A stretch of 64,000 nucleotides of DNA from Flavobacterium sp. GTDB lineage: Bacteria; Bacteroidota; Bacteroidia; Flavobacteriales; Flavobacteriaceae. Location of the stretch: the NCBI RefSeq assembly GCF_027490375.1, contig NZ_JAIXYH010000018.1, positions 47,824 through 111,823 of the forward strand. Reading direction: 5' to 3'. Position 1 is the stretch's first letter. Each line of letters begins with the position of its first letter. A program made the translations under genes and the position numbers. The notes beneath the pieces were generated by a model. That model was not told the DNA's origin. It saw only the letters and a program-made list of their open reading frames with translations, and ran no database searches. Positions 41,550 to 51,211 of the stretch are shown here, piece after piece.

Positions 41550-44500
41550 TGAGCAAAGAGAATCAAATAGAAGAAAATCTAATCGAGCAATTAAAAGGGC
41601 TGAAATACTCGTATCGGCCTGATATAGTTGACCGGAAAACGCTTGAGCAAAATTTTAAAACAAAATTTGAAACGCTCAACCGTGTTCGCTTATCTGACAA
41701 CGAATTTTTGAGACTTAGAGAAGAAATCATTCAGCCCGATGTGTTTAAAGCTTCGAAACTTTTGCGAGAAAGACAATACTTTCAGCGTGAGGACGGAACG
41801 CCTTTACATTACACTTTGGTAAACAACAAAGACTGGTGTAAAAATGATTTTGAAGTTATTAGTCAATTACGAATCAATACAGAAAACAGCCATCAACGGT
41901 ACGACATTATATTACTGATTAACGGACTGCCTGTTGTGCAAATTGAGTTAAAAAAACTAGACATTTCTCCACGGAAAGCACTTCAGCAGATTGTAGATTA
42001 TAAAAACGAAGCGGGCAATGGCTACGGCAATTCGCTGCTGTGCTATATGCAGTTGTTTATCGTAAGCAACAAAACGAACACTTTTTATTTTGCCAACAAC
42101 AAGAATCAGCATTTCGCTTTTAATGTAGATGAGCAGTTCTTACCCATTTATCAATTAGCAGATGAGAACAATAAGAAAATAACGCACCTTAATTCGTTTG
42201 CTGAAAAATTTCTGACTAAGTGCACCTTGGGCAATATGATTAGCAAGTATATGGTTCTTATTGAAAGTGAACAGCGATTGCTTGTTATGCGACCGTACCA
42301 GATATATGCAGTGAAGGCAATTATTGATTGCATTCAACAAAATCGTGGCAACGGCTATATTTGGCATACTACAGGAAGCGGCAAAACGCTAACTTCTTTC
42401 AAAGCATCCACTTTGCTGAAAGATAGTACCGAAATTGAAAAGTGTTTGTTTGTAGTGGATCGCAAAGACCTTGACCGACAAACCCGCGAAGAGTTTAATA
42501 AGTTTCAGCAAGGAAGTGTGGAAGAAAATACCAATACCGAAACATTGGTAAGACGTTTATTATCTTCTAATTATGCCGACAAAGTTATTGTTACAACCAT
42601 TCAAAAATTAGGATTGGCTTTGGATGGCACAAACAAAAAGAATTACAAAGATCGATTAGAGCCACTCCGCAATAAACGAATGGTTTTTATCTTTGATGAG
42701 TGCCATCGGTCGCAGTTTGGAGATAATCATAAAGCCATCAAAGAGTTCTTTCCATGTGCCCAGCTCTTTGGTTTTACAGGCACACCCATTTTTGATGAAA
42801 ACGCAACCTACCAAATTAGAGAAGGCGAAGAAGCCTCGTACAAAACCACGCAAGATATATTTGAAAAGCAATTACACGCTTACACTATAACGCATGCCAT
42901 TGAAGACAGAAATGTATTGCGTTTTCATATAGATTATTTCCAAGGAAGAGGAAATTTAAACCCAAAACCAGGAGAACCTATAGCCCAACAAGCAGTGGTT
43001 GAAGCGATTTTAGAAAAACACAATAACGCAACTAACTCTAGACGTTTTAATGCGGTTTTGGCAACAGCCACAATCAATAACGCCATTGAATATTACAACC
43101 TATTCAAGGAAATTCAAAAAAAGAAACAATCCGAGAATCCGGATTATATTCCGCTAAACATTGCTTGTGTGTTTTCGCCTCCAGCGCAGCTAATAGCAAA
43201 AGATGGAGATCAGAAAAGTCTAAAAAACGCCGAAGATGTTAGGCAAATGCAAGAAGACTTGCAACAGGAAAAGTTAGATAATCAAACAAATCCTGAAGAA
43301 AAGAAAAAAGCACTGATAGAAATTATAGCAGATTACAACCAACAATTTGGCACTAATCACTCTATTAATGATTTTGATATTTATTACCAAGATGTTCAAA
43401 GACGTATCAAAGACCATAAATACAGCAACAAAGACTACGCACACAAAAACAAAATTGACATTACAATAGTGGTAGATATGCTGCTCACAGGTTTTGATAG
43501 TAAATACTTGAACACGTTGTATGTGGACAAAAATTTGAAGTACCACGGATTAATACAGGCATTTTCGCGCACCAATCGTGTATTAAATGACACCAAACCT
43601 CACGGAAATGTATTAGATTTTCGTTCGCAACAAGAAGCCGTAAACAACGCCATAGCACTATTTTCAGGGGTTGATAGCCAAAAATCTAGAGAAATCTGGT
43701 TAGTTGAACCAGCTGCTGTGGTATTAGAAAAGTACAAAAAGGCCGTTGAAAAATTGGGCTATTTTATGCACGAACAAAATTTAGTTTACGAGCCGCAAGA
43801 AGTGTACAATGTAAAAGGCGATGCCGCAAAGATTACGTTTATCCAGAACTTTAAAGAAGTACAACGCCAATTGGTAGCGTTGCAACAATTTACTGATTTA
43901 AGCACCGAACAAAAACAACAGATAGAGCAAATATTGCCTAAAGAAAAATTTGTTGAGTTTAAAAGTTCCTATCTCGAAACCGCTAAACAATTCAAAAAAC
44001 GACAAGAGTCTGAGGGCGACCAGGCACCACCCGAAATTCAACAACTCGATTTCGAATTTGTGTTATTTGCTTCTGCTGTAATTGATTACGATTATATAAT
44101 GAGTCTGATTGCCGACAGTACGCAAAAGAAACCAGCCAAGCAAAAAATGACCAAAGCACAGGTGATTAGTTTGCTAAGCTCAAATGCCAACTTGATGGAC
44201 GAGCAAGAAGATTTAACCGAATACATCAATGGTTTGGATTGGAACAGCGGACAAGATGTAGAAACACTTCGCATAGGGTACGACACTTTTAAAGACGACA
44301 AATACAACAAAGAACTCGCTGCCATTGTTCACCAACACGGCTTGCAAACGGCCGACTTGAAAAATTTTGTAGAAAACATACTTAGCCGAATGATTTTTGA
44401 CGGAGAAAAACTCACCGACCTGTTAGAACCCTTAGACCTGAGTTGGAAAGAACGCCGAGTAAAAGAACTGGCATTGATGGCAGACTTAGTACCCCAATTA

Positions 44501-44551
44501 AAAAAATTAGCCCAAGGGCGTGAAATATCAGGACTAGCAGCTTATGAGTAA
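41549..44551 (+). CDS. hsdR: Type I restriction enzyme, R subunit
   Basis: 1000 residues, full length. N-terminal PD-(D/E)xK nuclease domain: HQRYDIILLINGLPVVQIELKK gives Asp119, Glu133 and Lys135. Superfamily 2 motor: Walker A TTGSGKTL with Lys279, DECHRSQ at 383, FTGTPIFDENA, and TGFDSKYLNTLYVDK with QAFSRTNRVL as motifs V and VI. The C-terminal part is helical and should bind HsdM. It cuts unmodified DNA after translocation when joined with HsdM and HsdS. It overlaps hsdS by 8 bp. Confidence 0.95.
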   Translation: MSKENQIEENLIEQLKGLKYSYRPDIVDRKTLEQNFKTKFETLNRVRLSDNEFLRLREEIIQPDVFKASKLLRERQYFQREDGTPLHYTLVNNKDWCKNDFEVISQLRINTENSHQRYDIILLINGLPVVQIELKKLDISPRKALQQIVDYKNEAGNGYGNSLLCYMQLFIVSNKTNTFYFANNKNQHFAFNVDEQFLPIYQLADENNKKITHLNSFAEKFLTKCTLGNMISKYMVLIESEQRLLVMRPYQIYAVKAIIDCIQQNRGNGYIWHTTGSGKTLTSFKASTLLKDSTEIEKCLFVVDRKDLDRQTREEFNKFQQGSVEENTNTETLVRRLLSSNYADKVIVTTIQKLGLALDGTNKKNYKDRLEPLRNKRMVFIFDECHRSQFGDNHKAIKEFFPCAQLFGFTGTPIFDENATYQIREGEEASYKTTQDIFEKQLHAYTITHAIEDRNVLRFHIDYFQGRGNLNPKPGEPIAQQAVVEAILEKHNNATNSRRFNAVLATATINNAIEYYNLFKEIQKKKQSENPDYIPLNIACVFSPPAQLIAKDGDQKSLKNAEDVRQMQEDLQQEKLDNQTNPEEKKKALIEIIADYNQQFGTNHSINDFDIYYQDVQRRIKDHKYSNKDYAHKNKIDITIVVDMLLTGFDSKYLNTLYVDKNLKYHGLIQAFSRTNRVLNDTKPHGNVLDFRSQQEAVNNAIALFSGVDSQKSREIWLVEPAAVVLEKYKKAVEKLGYFMHEQNLVYEPQEVYNVKGDAAKITFIQNFKEVQRQLVALQQFTDLSTEQKQQIEQILPKEKFVEFKSSYLETAKQFKKRQESEGDQAPPEIQQLDFEFVLFASAVIDYDYIMSLIADSTQKKPAKQKMTKAQVISLLSSNANLMDEQEDLTEYINGLDWNSGQDVETLRIGYDTFKDDKYNKELAAIVHQHGLQTADLKNFVENILSRMIFDGEKLTDLLEPLDLSWKERRVKELALMADLVPQLKKLAQGREISGLAAYE

Positions 44552-45791
44552 AGATAAATTGATACCTGACTTGCGTTTTCCTGAATTTAAGAATGAGGGA
44601 GAATGGGTTATTGAAGAATTGGGTGTCCTTTCAGAAATAGTAAGAGGTGGTTCACCTAGACCAATTGAAGATTATTTTACAACCGATGAAAATGGATTGA
44701 ATTGGTTGAAAATTGCAGACGTTCCTTCTGATGCCAAATATATTACCCAGACAAAGGAAAAGGTAAAAAAGGAAGCTTTAAGTAGCACCAGAGAAGTCAA
44801 TTCGGGCGATTTAATTCTGTCAAACTCTATGAGTTTTGGCAGACCATACATATTAAATATCACAACTTGTATTCATGATGGTTGGATCGCAATAAGAAAA
44901 ATATCAAATAAAACTTTTGAGGATTATTTATATTATTTCATTTCTTCTGAATCAAGTCAAACTTATTTTCAAACTAATGCAGCTGGTGCAGCCGTAAAAA
45001 ATTTGAATGCAGAGATAATAAAACTACTTCCAATTTACTTACCCAAGAATAAAAAAGAACAACAAAAAATCGCATCCTGCCTTTCGTCCTTAGATGAAGT
45101 GATAGCCGCCCACAGCCAAAAGTTGGATTTACTCAAAGACCACAAAAAAGGCTTGATGCAAAACCTTTTTCCTTCAGCTGGTGAAAAAGTGCCGAAGTAT
45201 CGGTTTAAGGAGTTTGAGAATGATGGTGAGTGGGTTTCATACTTATTGAAAGATTTAACGAAAATAAATCAAGGATTACAAATTCCTATTTCAGAACGAT
45301 TCACGGAAAAGGTAGAAAATAGTTTTTTCTATATAACAAATGAGTTTTTAAAATCAAATAGCGAAAGAAGATATTACATAAAAGACCCATCCAAAAATGT
45401 AATATGTAATGAGGATGATGTATTGATGACGAGGACTGGTAATACTGGTCAAGTGGTAACCGGTGTTTCTGGTGCTTTCCATAATAATTTTTTTAAGATT
45501 CAGTTTGATAGAAATATTTTGAACAAAGATTTTTTGGTGTTTTTTTTAAGACTACCTGACACGCAACGTATTATTCTTAGTTATGCTGGGACTTCAACTA
45601 TACCCGACTTAAATCATTCTGACTTTTACAGAATCTTAATGAAAATTCCGTCTTCCAAAGAACAACAAAAAATCGCTTCTTGTCTTTCTTCTTTAGATGC
45701 GCTTATCACTGCACAAACGGAAAGGATAGAGCAATTGAAGTTGCATAAAAAGGGATTGATGCAGGGGTTGTTTCCTAAATTAGACGATTAG
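44544..45791 (+). CDS. hsdS: Type I restriction enzyme, specificity subunit S
   Basis: 415 residues with two target-recognition domains (about 1-170 and 215-375), each introduced by LRFPEFKNEGEWV / YRFKEFENDGEWV and each followed by a conserved helix KEQQKIASCLSSLD and a DHKKGLMQ/LHKKGLMQ end. The recognition sequence cannot be read. The two halves share near-identical connectors, and a third copy of the second connector lies at 47599-47722, so recombination between halves is feasible. Between this gene and hsdM lie the DarTG pair, a scar and a nuclease gene. Confidence 0.93.
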   Translation: MSKDKLIPDLRFPEFKNEGEWVIEELGVLSEIVRGGSPRPIEDYFTTDENGLNWLKIADVPSDAKYITQTKEKVKKEALSSTREVNSGDLILSNSMSFGRPYILNITTCIHDGWIAIRKISNKTFEDYLYYFISSESSQTYFQTNAAGAAVKNLNAEIIKLLPIYLPKNKKEQQKIASCLSSLDEVIAAHSQKLDLLKDHKKGLMQNLFPSAGEKVPKYRFKEFENDGEWVSYLLKDLTKINQGLQIPISERFTEKVENSFFYITNEFLKSNSERRYYIKDPSKNVICNEDDVLMTRTGNTGQVVTGVSGAFHNNFFKIQFDRNILNKDFLVFFLRLPDTQRIILSYAGTSTIPDLNHSDFYRILMKIPSSKEQQKIASCLSSLDALITAQTERIEQLKLHKKGLMQGLFPKLDD

Positions 45792-45796
45792 AAATT

Positions 45797-46417
45797 ATGA
45801 ATTTGAATAAAACATACCTGTATAGAATGACGCACATTGACAATGTGCCACATATTCTGATGTATGGTATAACGCACAGAAATTCGCCCAATGCCAATCC
45901 AAACTTTACCCCAATTGGGGATTCGAGTTTAATTTCGACCAGAGATAAGTTTGTTTTGGATAATGGAAAATTATTAGGTGAATATGTACCTTTTTATTTT
46001 GGTACAAGAATGCCCATGCTTTATGTAATACAAAAGGGGTACAATGGAGTTACAGTAACGGAGGCAAAAGATATTGTTTATTGTGTTACTTCGGTACAAA
46101 GAGTTATCGATACGAAACTTGAATTTGTTTACACGAGTGGACACGCTTTTGATTTATTCTCTTCGCAGTTTGAACCTCAGGACGTTTTTGACATCGAGAA
46201 TCAAGTTGATTTTCAAGCAGTGAAAGTAAAAGATTGGAAAGATCCTTCTGACCTAGATTTAAAAAGGAGAATGCAAGCAGAGTTTCTACTTTTGGGGGAT
46301 TTGCCATTTGAAGATGTTTTGGGTTTCATAGTTAGAAACGAAGAGGCAAAAAATCAACTTTTAAATTTTGGAGTTGCAGAAAATCAAATAAAAATTATAA
46401 CAAACGCATACTTTTAA
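45797..46417 (+). CDS. darT: DarT-type DNA ADP-ribosyltransferase toxin
   Basis: 206 residues, DUF4433. Key positions match DarT: His13 in MTHIDNVPHIL, Arg49 in STRDKFVL, His116 in TSGHAFDL and the catalytic Glu162 in MQAEFLLLG. DarT links ADP-ribose to thymine or guanine of single-stranded DNA, blocking replication; it is used in phage defence and as a toxin. It starts 5 bp after hsdS and is followed by its antitoxin after 3 bp. It appears intact. Confidence 0.93.
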   Translation: MNLNKTYLYRMTHIDNVPHILMYGITHRNSPNANPNFTPIGDSSLISTRDKFVLDNGKLLGEYVPFYFGTRMPMLYVIQKGYNGVTVTEAKDIVYCVTSVQRVIDTKLEFVYTSGHAFDLFSSQFEPQDVFDIENQVDFQAVKVKDWKDPSDLDLKRRMQAEFLLLGDLPFEDVLGFIVRNEEAKNQLLNFGVAENQIKIITNAYF

Positions 46418-46420
46418 ACC

Positions 46421-47455
46421 ATGATAAATTACTTAACAGGAAATATTTTAGATAGTACCGCACAAGCCATAGTGAATACCGTCAATACGGTGGGTGTTAT
46501 GGGCAAAGGTATTGCTCTTCAGTTTAAAAATCAGTTTCCAAATAATTACAAGTTGTATAAAGTAGCTTGTGAGAAAAATGAACTCAAAATTGGCAATCTG
46601 TTGATAACCGAGGAAGAATCACTTTTATCTGGTAAAAAAATCATTATCAATTTTCCGACTAAAACACATTGGCGTTATCCATCAGAATATGAGTACATTG
46701 AAAAAGGACTCGAAGAACTTAAAAAAGTAATCCTCGATAGGAATATAGAATCAGTTGCTATTCCACCGTTGGGCGCAGGGAATGGAGGGTTAGATTGGCA
46801 AAAAGTTAAACAAATGATAATTGATTCACTTTCAGAAATTGATTGTACGATTTATTTGTACGAACCAACTGCTGCTATTAAAGAAATTTTAATTGCGGAA
46901 AGAGTGAAATTAACTCCTGCAAGAGCAATGCTTTTGTCCGTGCTTTATGAAATGGTGCGCAACGGTGAGTTTGTTTCAGAATTTGCAGCAGAAAAAACTG
47001 CTTACTTTTTACAGAGATTTGGTGCTAAAGAAGAATTCAAACTAAAATTCGAACCGAATTTTTATGGACCTTATTCGGGTAAAGTTCGACACGTGCTGTA
47101 TTATTTGAATGGAAGTTATGTAATGGGATACAGTGCAAAAGATAAAAAACCATTTGATGACTTAAGCCTTATTATGGATGCAGAGCACGATGTTGTAAAA
47201 TTTCTTAATCAGCCTGAAAATGAGAGGTACAAGGTCATTTCAGATAAAACAAAAAGTTTTTTAAAAGGTTATTTTTCTCCATTTGGTCTTGAGTTACTTT
47301 CAACTATAGATTTTATAAAAACAGAAAAAGATAAACATAATACTGAGGATATTTTAAGAGAACTTGAAAATTGGAGCGATAGAAAAAGAACCTTATTTGC
47401 GAATCCTGTTTTTATAAACAAGGCACTATCAAATATTAACCAACAGCTAGTTTGA
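46421..47455 (+). CDS. darG: DarG macrodomain antitoxin
   Basis: 344 residues. The macrodomain at residues 1-150 has the ADP-ribose motifs IVNTVNTVGVMGKGIALQFK and IPPLGAGNGGLDW, with the catalytic-lysine region FPTKTHWRYPSEYE. It removes ADP-ribose from DNA. The C-terminal domain (about 170-344, FAAEKTAYFLQRFGAKEEF) is the DarT-binding extension. Intact, paired with darT. Its stop is 5 bp before the scar ORF. Confidence 0.93.
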   Translation: MINYLTGNILDSTAQAIVNTVNTVGVMGKGIALQFKNQFPNNYKLYKVACEKNELKIGNLLITEEESLLSGKKIIINFPTKTHWRYPSEYEYIEKGLEELKKVILDRNIESVAIPPLGAGNGGLDWQKVKQMIIDSLSEIDCTIYLYEPTAAIKEILIAERVKLTPARAMLLSVLYEMVRNGEFVSEFAAEKTAYFLQRFGAKEEFKLKFEPNFYGPYSGKVRHVLYYLNGSYVMGYSAKDKKPFDDLSLIMDAEHDVVKFLNQPENERYKVISDKTKSFLKGYFSPFGLELLSTIDFIKTEKDKHNTEDILRELENWSDRKRTLFANPVFINKALSNINQQLV

Positions 47456-47460
47456 ATTAA

Positions 47461-47736
47461 ATGACAAATAAAGACCAACAACAACTGGGTAAAACCCTTT
47501 GGAATATTGCAGACGATTTGCGGCACGAGCTCGCTGACCTTAAAGGTTTTTCTGAAAGAAATTTGGAAGATGCTAAATTAGTATCTCCCATAAACCCCAA
47601 AGAGCAACAAAAAATCGCTTCTTGTTTTTCTTCCTTAGATGCACTTATCACTGCACAAGTGGAGAAAATAGAGCAATTGAAGTTGCATAAAAAAGGATTG
47701 ATGCAGGGGTTGTTTCCTAAATCAATTACGAATTAA
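47461..47736 (+). pseudogene. Composite scar ORF: hsdM start, DUF1016-like piece, hsdS end
   Basis: A 91-codon frame whose parts come from three genes. Bases 47461-47520 match the first 60 bases of hsdM (49019-49078) with two differences. Codons 22-40 (HELADLKGFSERNLEDAKL) resemble the N-terminal helix of DUF1016 nucleases (compare DLKGLTRSNL in the intact neighbour). Bases 47599-47722 match the 3' end of hsdS (45657-45780) at roughly 90 percent. Read together this is a second hsdM-DUF1016-hsdS operon collapsed by internal deletions that kept one frame. The product, if made, has no intact domain. Confidence 0.85.
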
Positions 47737-47754
47737 AAATTACGAATGACGAAT

Positions 47755-48864
47755 ATGATCAACGAGGAATACAAACAATGGATAGTTGAACTGAAAGGAA
47801 AAATCCGTTCGGCTCAGGCAAAAGCTGCTGTATCTGTAAATACTGAGTTGATACAACTATATTGGGAGCTGGGCAAAATGATTGTAGCACAAGAAAACAC
47901 TTGGGGCAGTAAACTAATAGCGCGAGTATCAAAAGATTTACAGGCTGAGTTTCCCGATTTGAAAGGATTGACAAGGAGTAATTTATTCTACTGCAAGCAA
48001 TTTTACAATTTTTACTACAACAACGAATTAGTCCAACATGCTGGTGGACTAAATTTGCCTCAAGCAAAGGCAAAATTACAAAGTAATGAAAATCAAAATA
48101 ATGAAATTGTCCAACAGCCTTTTGGACAATTTACACAGCACCCCGCAGTACTCATTCCTTGGGGGCATAACATTCTTATTTTTACCAAAGTAAAAGACAT
48201 TAAAGCTGCAAATTTCTACATTCAGCAAACTATAGAAAAAGGTTGGAGTAGAGATTGGTTGCTGAATGCCATCAAAATGGATAGTTACAGTCTAGCTCAA
48301 AATAATATCAAGTCGCACAATTTTGGCGAATCACTTCCTACAATTCATTCCGATTACGCCTCTGAAGTATTCAAAGACGCTTATAATCTAAGCTTTTTAG
48401 GAATTACAGAAAAGGTAAAAGAAAATGAATTGGAAAAACGATTGGTAGAAAAAATAAAATCGTTTGTGTTGGAATTGGGTAAAGGTTTTACGTTTATAGG
48501 TAACCAATACTGTTTGGAATACAACTATAAAGAATATTTTGTGGATATGCTTTTCTACCATAGAAATTTACAATCTTTAGTGGCAATTGAACTGAAAATA
48601 GGAAGTTTCAAAGCCGAATACGTGGGCAAAATGAACTTGTATCTTTCATTACTTGATAAATTAGAAAAAGGTGAAAACGAAAACCCTTCTATTGGGATTA
48701 TACTCTGTGCAGACAAAGACCATTTAGATGTTGAAATTGCCCTACAAGATATAGGTAAACCCATAGGCGTGGCTGAATATCAACTATTGTTACCAAAAAA
48801 TGAATTACAAGCCATAATAATGAATGAAATAAATGCCAATGAAAAAAACAATGATAAGGAATAA
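47755..48864 (+). CDS. DUF1016 (YhcG-like) PD-(D/E)xK nuclease
   Basis: About 369 residues from the ATG at 47755 (an in-frame ATG lies 9 bases upstream). The N-terminal DUF1016 domain has SVNTELIQLYWELGKMIV and DLQAEFPDLKGLTRSNLFYC; the C-terminal nuclease fold reads GNQYCLEYNYKEYFVDMLFY and VAIELKIGSFKAEYVGK with the Asp, Glu and Lys. Such proteins often lie between hsdM and hsdS and are thought to be helper nucleases or recombination-linked; the exact role is unsettled. It is preceded by AT-rich repeats ATTACGAA. Confidence 0.88.
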   Translation: MINEEYKQWIVELKGKIRSAQAKAAVSVNTELIQLYWELGKMIVAQENTWGSKLIARVSKDLQAEFPDLKGLTRSNLFYCKQFYNFYYNNELVQHAGGLNLPQAKAKLQSNENQNNEIVQQPFGQFTQHPAVLIPWGHNILIFTKVKDIKAANFYIQQTIEKGWSRDWLLNAIKMDSYSLAQNNIKSHNFGESLPTIHSDYASEVFKDAYNLSFLGITEKVKENELEKRLVEKIKSFVLELGKGFTFIGNQYCLEYNYKEYFVDMLFYHRNLQSLVAIELKIGSFKAEYVGKMNLYLSLLDKLEKGENENPSIGIILCADKDHLDVEIALQDIGKPIGVAEYQLLLPKNELQAIIMNEINANEKNNDKE

Positions 48865-49018
48865 TTCATCTAAAAAGTTTGCATCTTATATTCCTTTTTG
48901 GGCCTAACTTTTATTTCATTAGAAAATCACGAAATCGAAAATATAAAAATTAAAACATTGTTAATCAATCACTTGCTTATTTCGTTATAAAAACACGTTT
49001 GAAAAATTAATATATTAA

Positions 49019-50665
49019 ATGACAAATAAAGACCAACAACAACTGGGTAAAACTCTTTGGAATATTGCAGACGATTTAAGAGGTGCTATGAATGCGGATG
49101 ATTTTCGTGATTATATGCTTTCGTTTCTCTTCCTGAGGTATTTGTCTTATAACTACGAAGAAGCGGCAAAAAAAGAATTAGGTAAGGATTATCCTGAAGC
49201 TACTGATAATCTTATTAAAGATTTTGGAGTTACAACGCCACTGCAATTGTGGTATGAGTCAAATTTTGAACATATTACGGAATTTGAACAACAGATGCGC
49301 AGAAAAGTGCACTATGTAATCGAACCTGCCCACTTGTGGAGTAACATCAGCGAAATGGCTCGCACACAGAATCCAGAGCTCTTGGTTACACTTGAATCAG
49401 GTTTTAGATATATAGAGAATGAATCTTTTGAAAGTGCCTTTCAAGGCTTGTTTTCTGAAATTAATTTGAATTCGGAAAAACTTGGAAAAACAGCTGCGGA
49501 ACGGAATAAGAAACTTTGTACCATCATTCAAAAAATTGCAGAAGGCATTGCCGAATTCTCTGCCGACTCTGATACTCTTGGCGATGCTTATGAATATTTA
49601 ATAGGCGAGTTTGCAGCAGGTTCAGGTAAAAAAGCAGGTGAGTTTTATACACCGCAACAAATTTCTACTATTCTTTCTGAAATCGTAACCTTAGACAGTC
49701 AAGAACCAAAAACAGGTAAGAAAAAGAAGTTAGACAAAGTACTAGATATGGCCTGTGGTTCAGGTTCGTTGTTGCTTAATGTAAGAAAACGAATCAAAGA
49801 CAGTGGCGGAAGTGTGGGTAAAATATACGGTCAAGAAAAAAATATTACTACTTACAATCTTGCCCGAATGAATATGCTTTTGCACGGTATGAAAGACACC
49901 GAGTTTGAGATATTTCACGGAGACACTTTAGAAAATAGTTGGTCATTGCTCAATGAAATGAATCCGAGTAAAAAAATAGAATTTGATGCTATTGTTGCCA
50001 ATCCGCCATTTAGTTTGCGTTGGGAACCCAATGACACCTTAGCCGAAGATTTCCGTTTTAAAAGTTACGGCTTAGCACCTAAATCAGCAGCCGACTTTGC
50101 TTTTCTACTGCACGGTTTTCACTTTTTAGGCAAAGAAGGAACAATGGCAATTATCTTACCACACGGTGTTTTATTTCGAGGTGGGGCAGAAGAACGAATC
50201 AGAACCAAACTTTTAAAGGATAACCATATTGACACAGTGATTGGTTTGCCTTCCAATTTGTTCTACTCAACAGGTATTCCAGTTTGTATTTTGGTTTTAA
50301 AGAAATGCAAGAAGCACGATGATGTTTTATTTATCAATGCATCAGAACATTACAAACAAGGCAAACGACAAAACACATTACGAGAAGGAAAAAACGAAGA
50401 GCCAAACGATATTCGCAAAATCGTTGAAACATATCAATACCGACCGGACCATATTGAAAAATACGCGCGCAGGGTTTCAATGGACGAAATTGAAAAGAAT
50501 GGTTACAACCTTAATATTTCGAGGTATGTCAGCACGTCGGAAGACGAAGTGCAAATTGACTTGAAAGACGTAAATAACAAATTGAATTTAATAAATGAAA
50601 GAATAAAAGAAAATACGGACAAGCACAATGAATTTTTAAAAGAGCTAGGACTAAAACCGATCTAA
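49019..50665 (+). CDS. hsdM: Type I restriction enzyme, methyltransferase subunit M
   Basis: 548 residues, intact. N-terminal HsdM helical bundle (LGKTLWNIADDLRGAMNADD), then an N6-adenine methyltransferase domain with SAM motif LDMACGSGSLLLNV and catalytic VANPPFSLRWEP, preceded by GEFYTPQQIS. It modifies host sites and is also needed for restriction. It is unusually far from hsdS (3.2 kb) because of the inserted genes. 154 bp of AT-rich DNA upstream may hold its own promoter. Confidence 0.95.
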   Translation: MTNKDQQQLGKTLWNIADDLRGAMNADDFRDYMLSFLFLRYLSYNYEEAAKKELGKDYPEATDNLIKDFGVTTPLQLWYESNFEHITEFEQQMRRKVHYVIEPAHLWSNISEMARTQNPELLVTLESGFRYIENESFESAFQGLFSEINLNSEKLGKTAAERNKKLCTIIQKIAEGIAEFSADSDTLGDAYEYLIGEFAAGSGKKAGEFYTPQQISTILSEIVTLDSQEPKTGKKKKLDKVLDMACGSGSLLLNVRKRIKDSGGSVGKIYGQEKNITTYNLARMNMLLHGMKDTEFEIFHGDTLENSWSLLNEMNPSKKIEFDAIVANPPFSLRWEPNDTLAEDFRFKSYGLAPKSAADFAFLLHGFHFLGKEGTMAIILPHGVLFRGGAEERIRTKLLKDNHIDTVIGLPSNLFYSTGIPVCILVLKKCKKHDDVLFINASEHYKQGKRQNTLREGKNEEPNDIRKIVETYQYRPDHIEKYARRVSMDEIEKNGYNLNISRYVSTSEDEVQIDLKDVNNKLNLINERIKENTDKHNEFLKELGLKPI

Positions 50666-50674
50666 TTTCCACCA

Positions 50675-50785
50675 CGCTCCACAAAACCTCCCAACTTCTA
50701 GACATTTCGCAGTACTTTTACATCTATACGTTATGTGTGTACTCCTGCTTGGTTGCCAGGGAAGTGCTCCGAAATCGCCACCATC
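50675..50785. repeat. Palindromic cassette-boundary repeat, copy A
   Basis: CGCTCCACAAAACCTCCCAA, then ACATTTCGCAGTAC and GTACTCCTGCTTGGTTG followed by CGAAATCGCC. It matches 51790-51897 at about 85 percent. ATTTCG/CGAAAT and CAG-GTAC/GTAC-CTG are nested inverted repeats. It lies between hsdM and the next single gene. Confidence 0.75.
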
Positions 50786-50822
50786 GAAAATCGTTAAAAC
50801 GTTATAAACCAGTAATAAGAAT

Positions 50823-51209
50823 ATGAAAAACCTCATCGTATTAGCTTTGATTTGCTTTTCAACTGTCGTTTTTGGACAGACGAATGAATGCAAAAAATTT
50901 AGAAACGGAAAATTCAAAATTGTTGATGAAGAAGTTGGTAATTCGATCATCACAAGAAAAGGGTCAAAGCAAATTGAATTTGGAGAAGAATCAGGGCTGA
51001 AACTTGAATTCAAAGTGAAATGGATTGACGACTGTACATATACCCTTGAACTGAAAAAAGTCCTTGAAAATCCGAATAATATTGAATTTCCAGTAGGAAT
51101 GATCTTGACGGTTGAGATCATTGAGACGAAAGAAAATTCATATGTACAGAAATCAACTTCAAATCTGTTTGATTTGGTTTTTGAAGGTGAACTTATTAAA
51201 ATAGAATAA
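50823..51209 (+). CDS. Small secreted protein of unknown function
   Basis: 128 residues. Signal peptide NLIVLALICFSTVVFGQ, then a beta-rich domain with two cysteines (NECKKFRNGKFKI, WIDDCTYTLELKKV) and a hydrophilic end. No family recognised with confidence; it resembles small periplasmic flavobacterial proteins that follow signal peptides ending in FGQT. It stands alone between two repeat blocks, as expected of a mobile single-gene cassette. Confidence 0.75.
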   Translation: MKNLIVLALICFSTVVFGQTNECKKFRNGKFKIVDEEVGNSIITRKGSKQIEFGEESGLKLEFKVKWIDDCTYTLELKKVLENPNNIEFPVGMILTVEIIETKENSYVQKSTSNLFDLVFEGELIKIE

Positions 51210-51211
51210 AA

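Noticed and set aside
48865..49018. Small gene between the DUF1016 nuclease and hsdM
   Set aside because: 154 bp of AT-rich DNA with stops in all frames; probably promoter region only.
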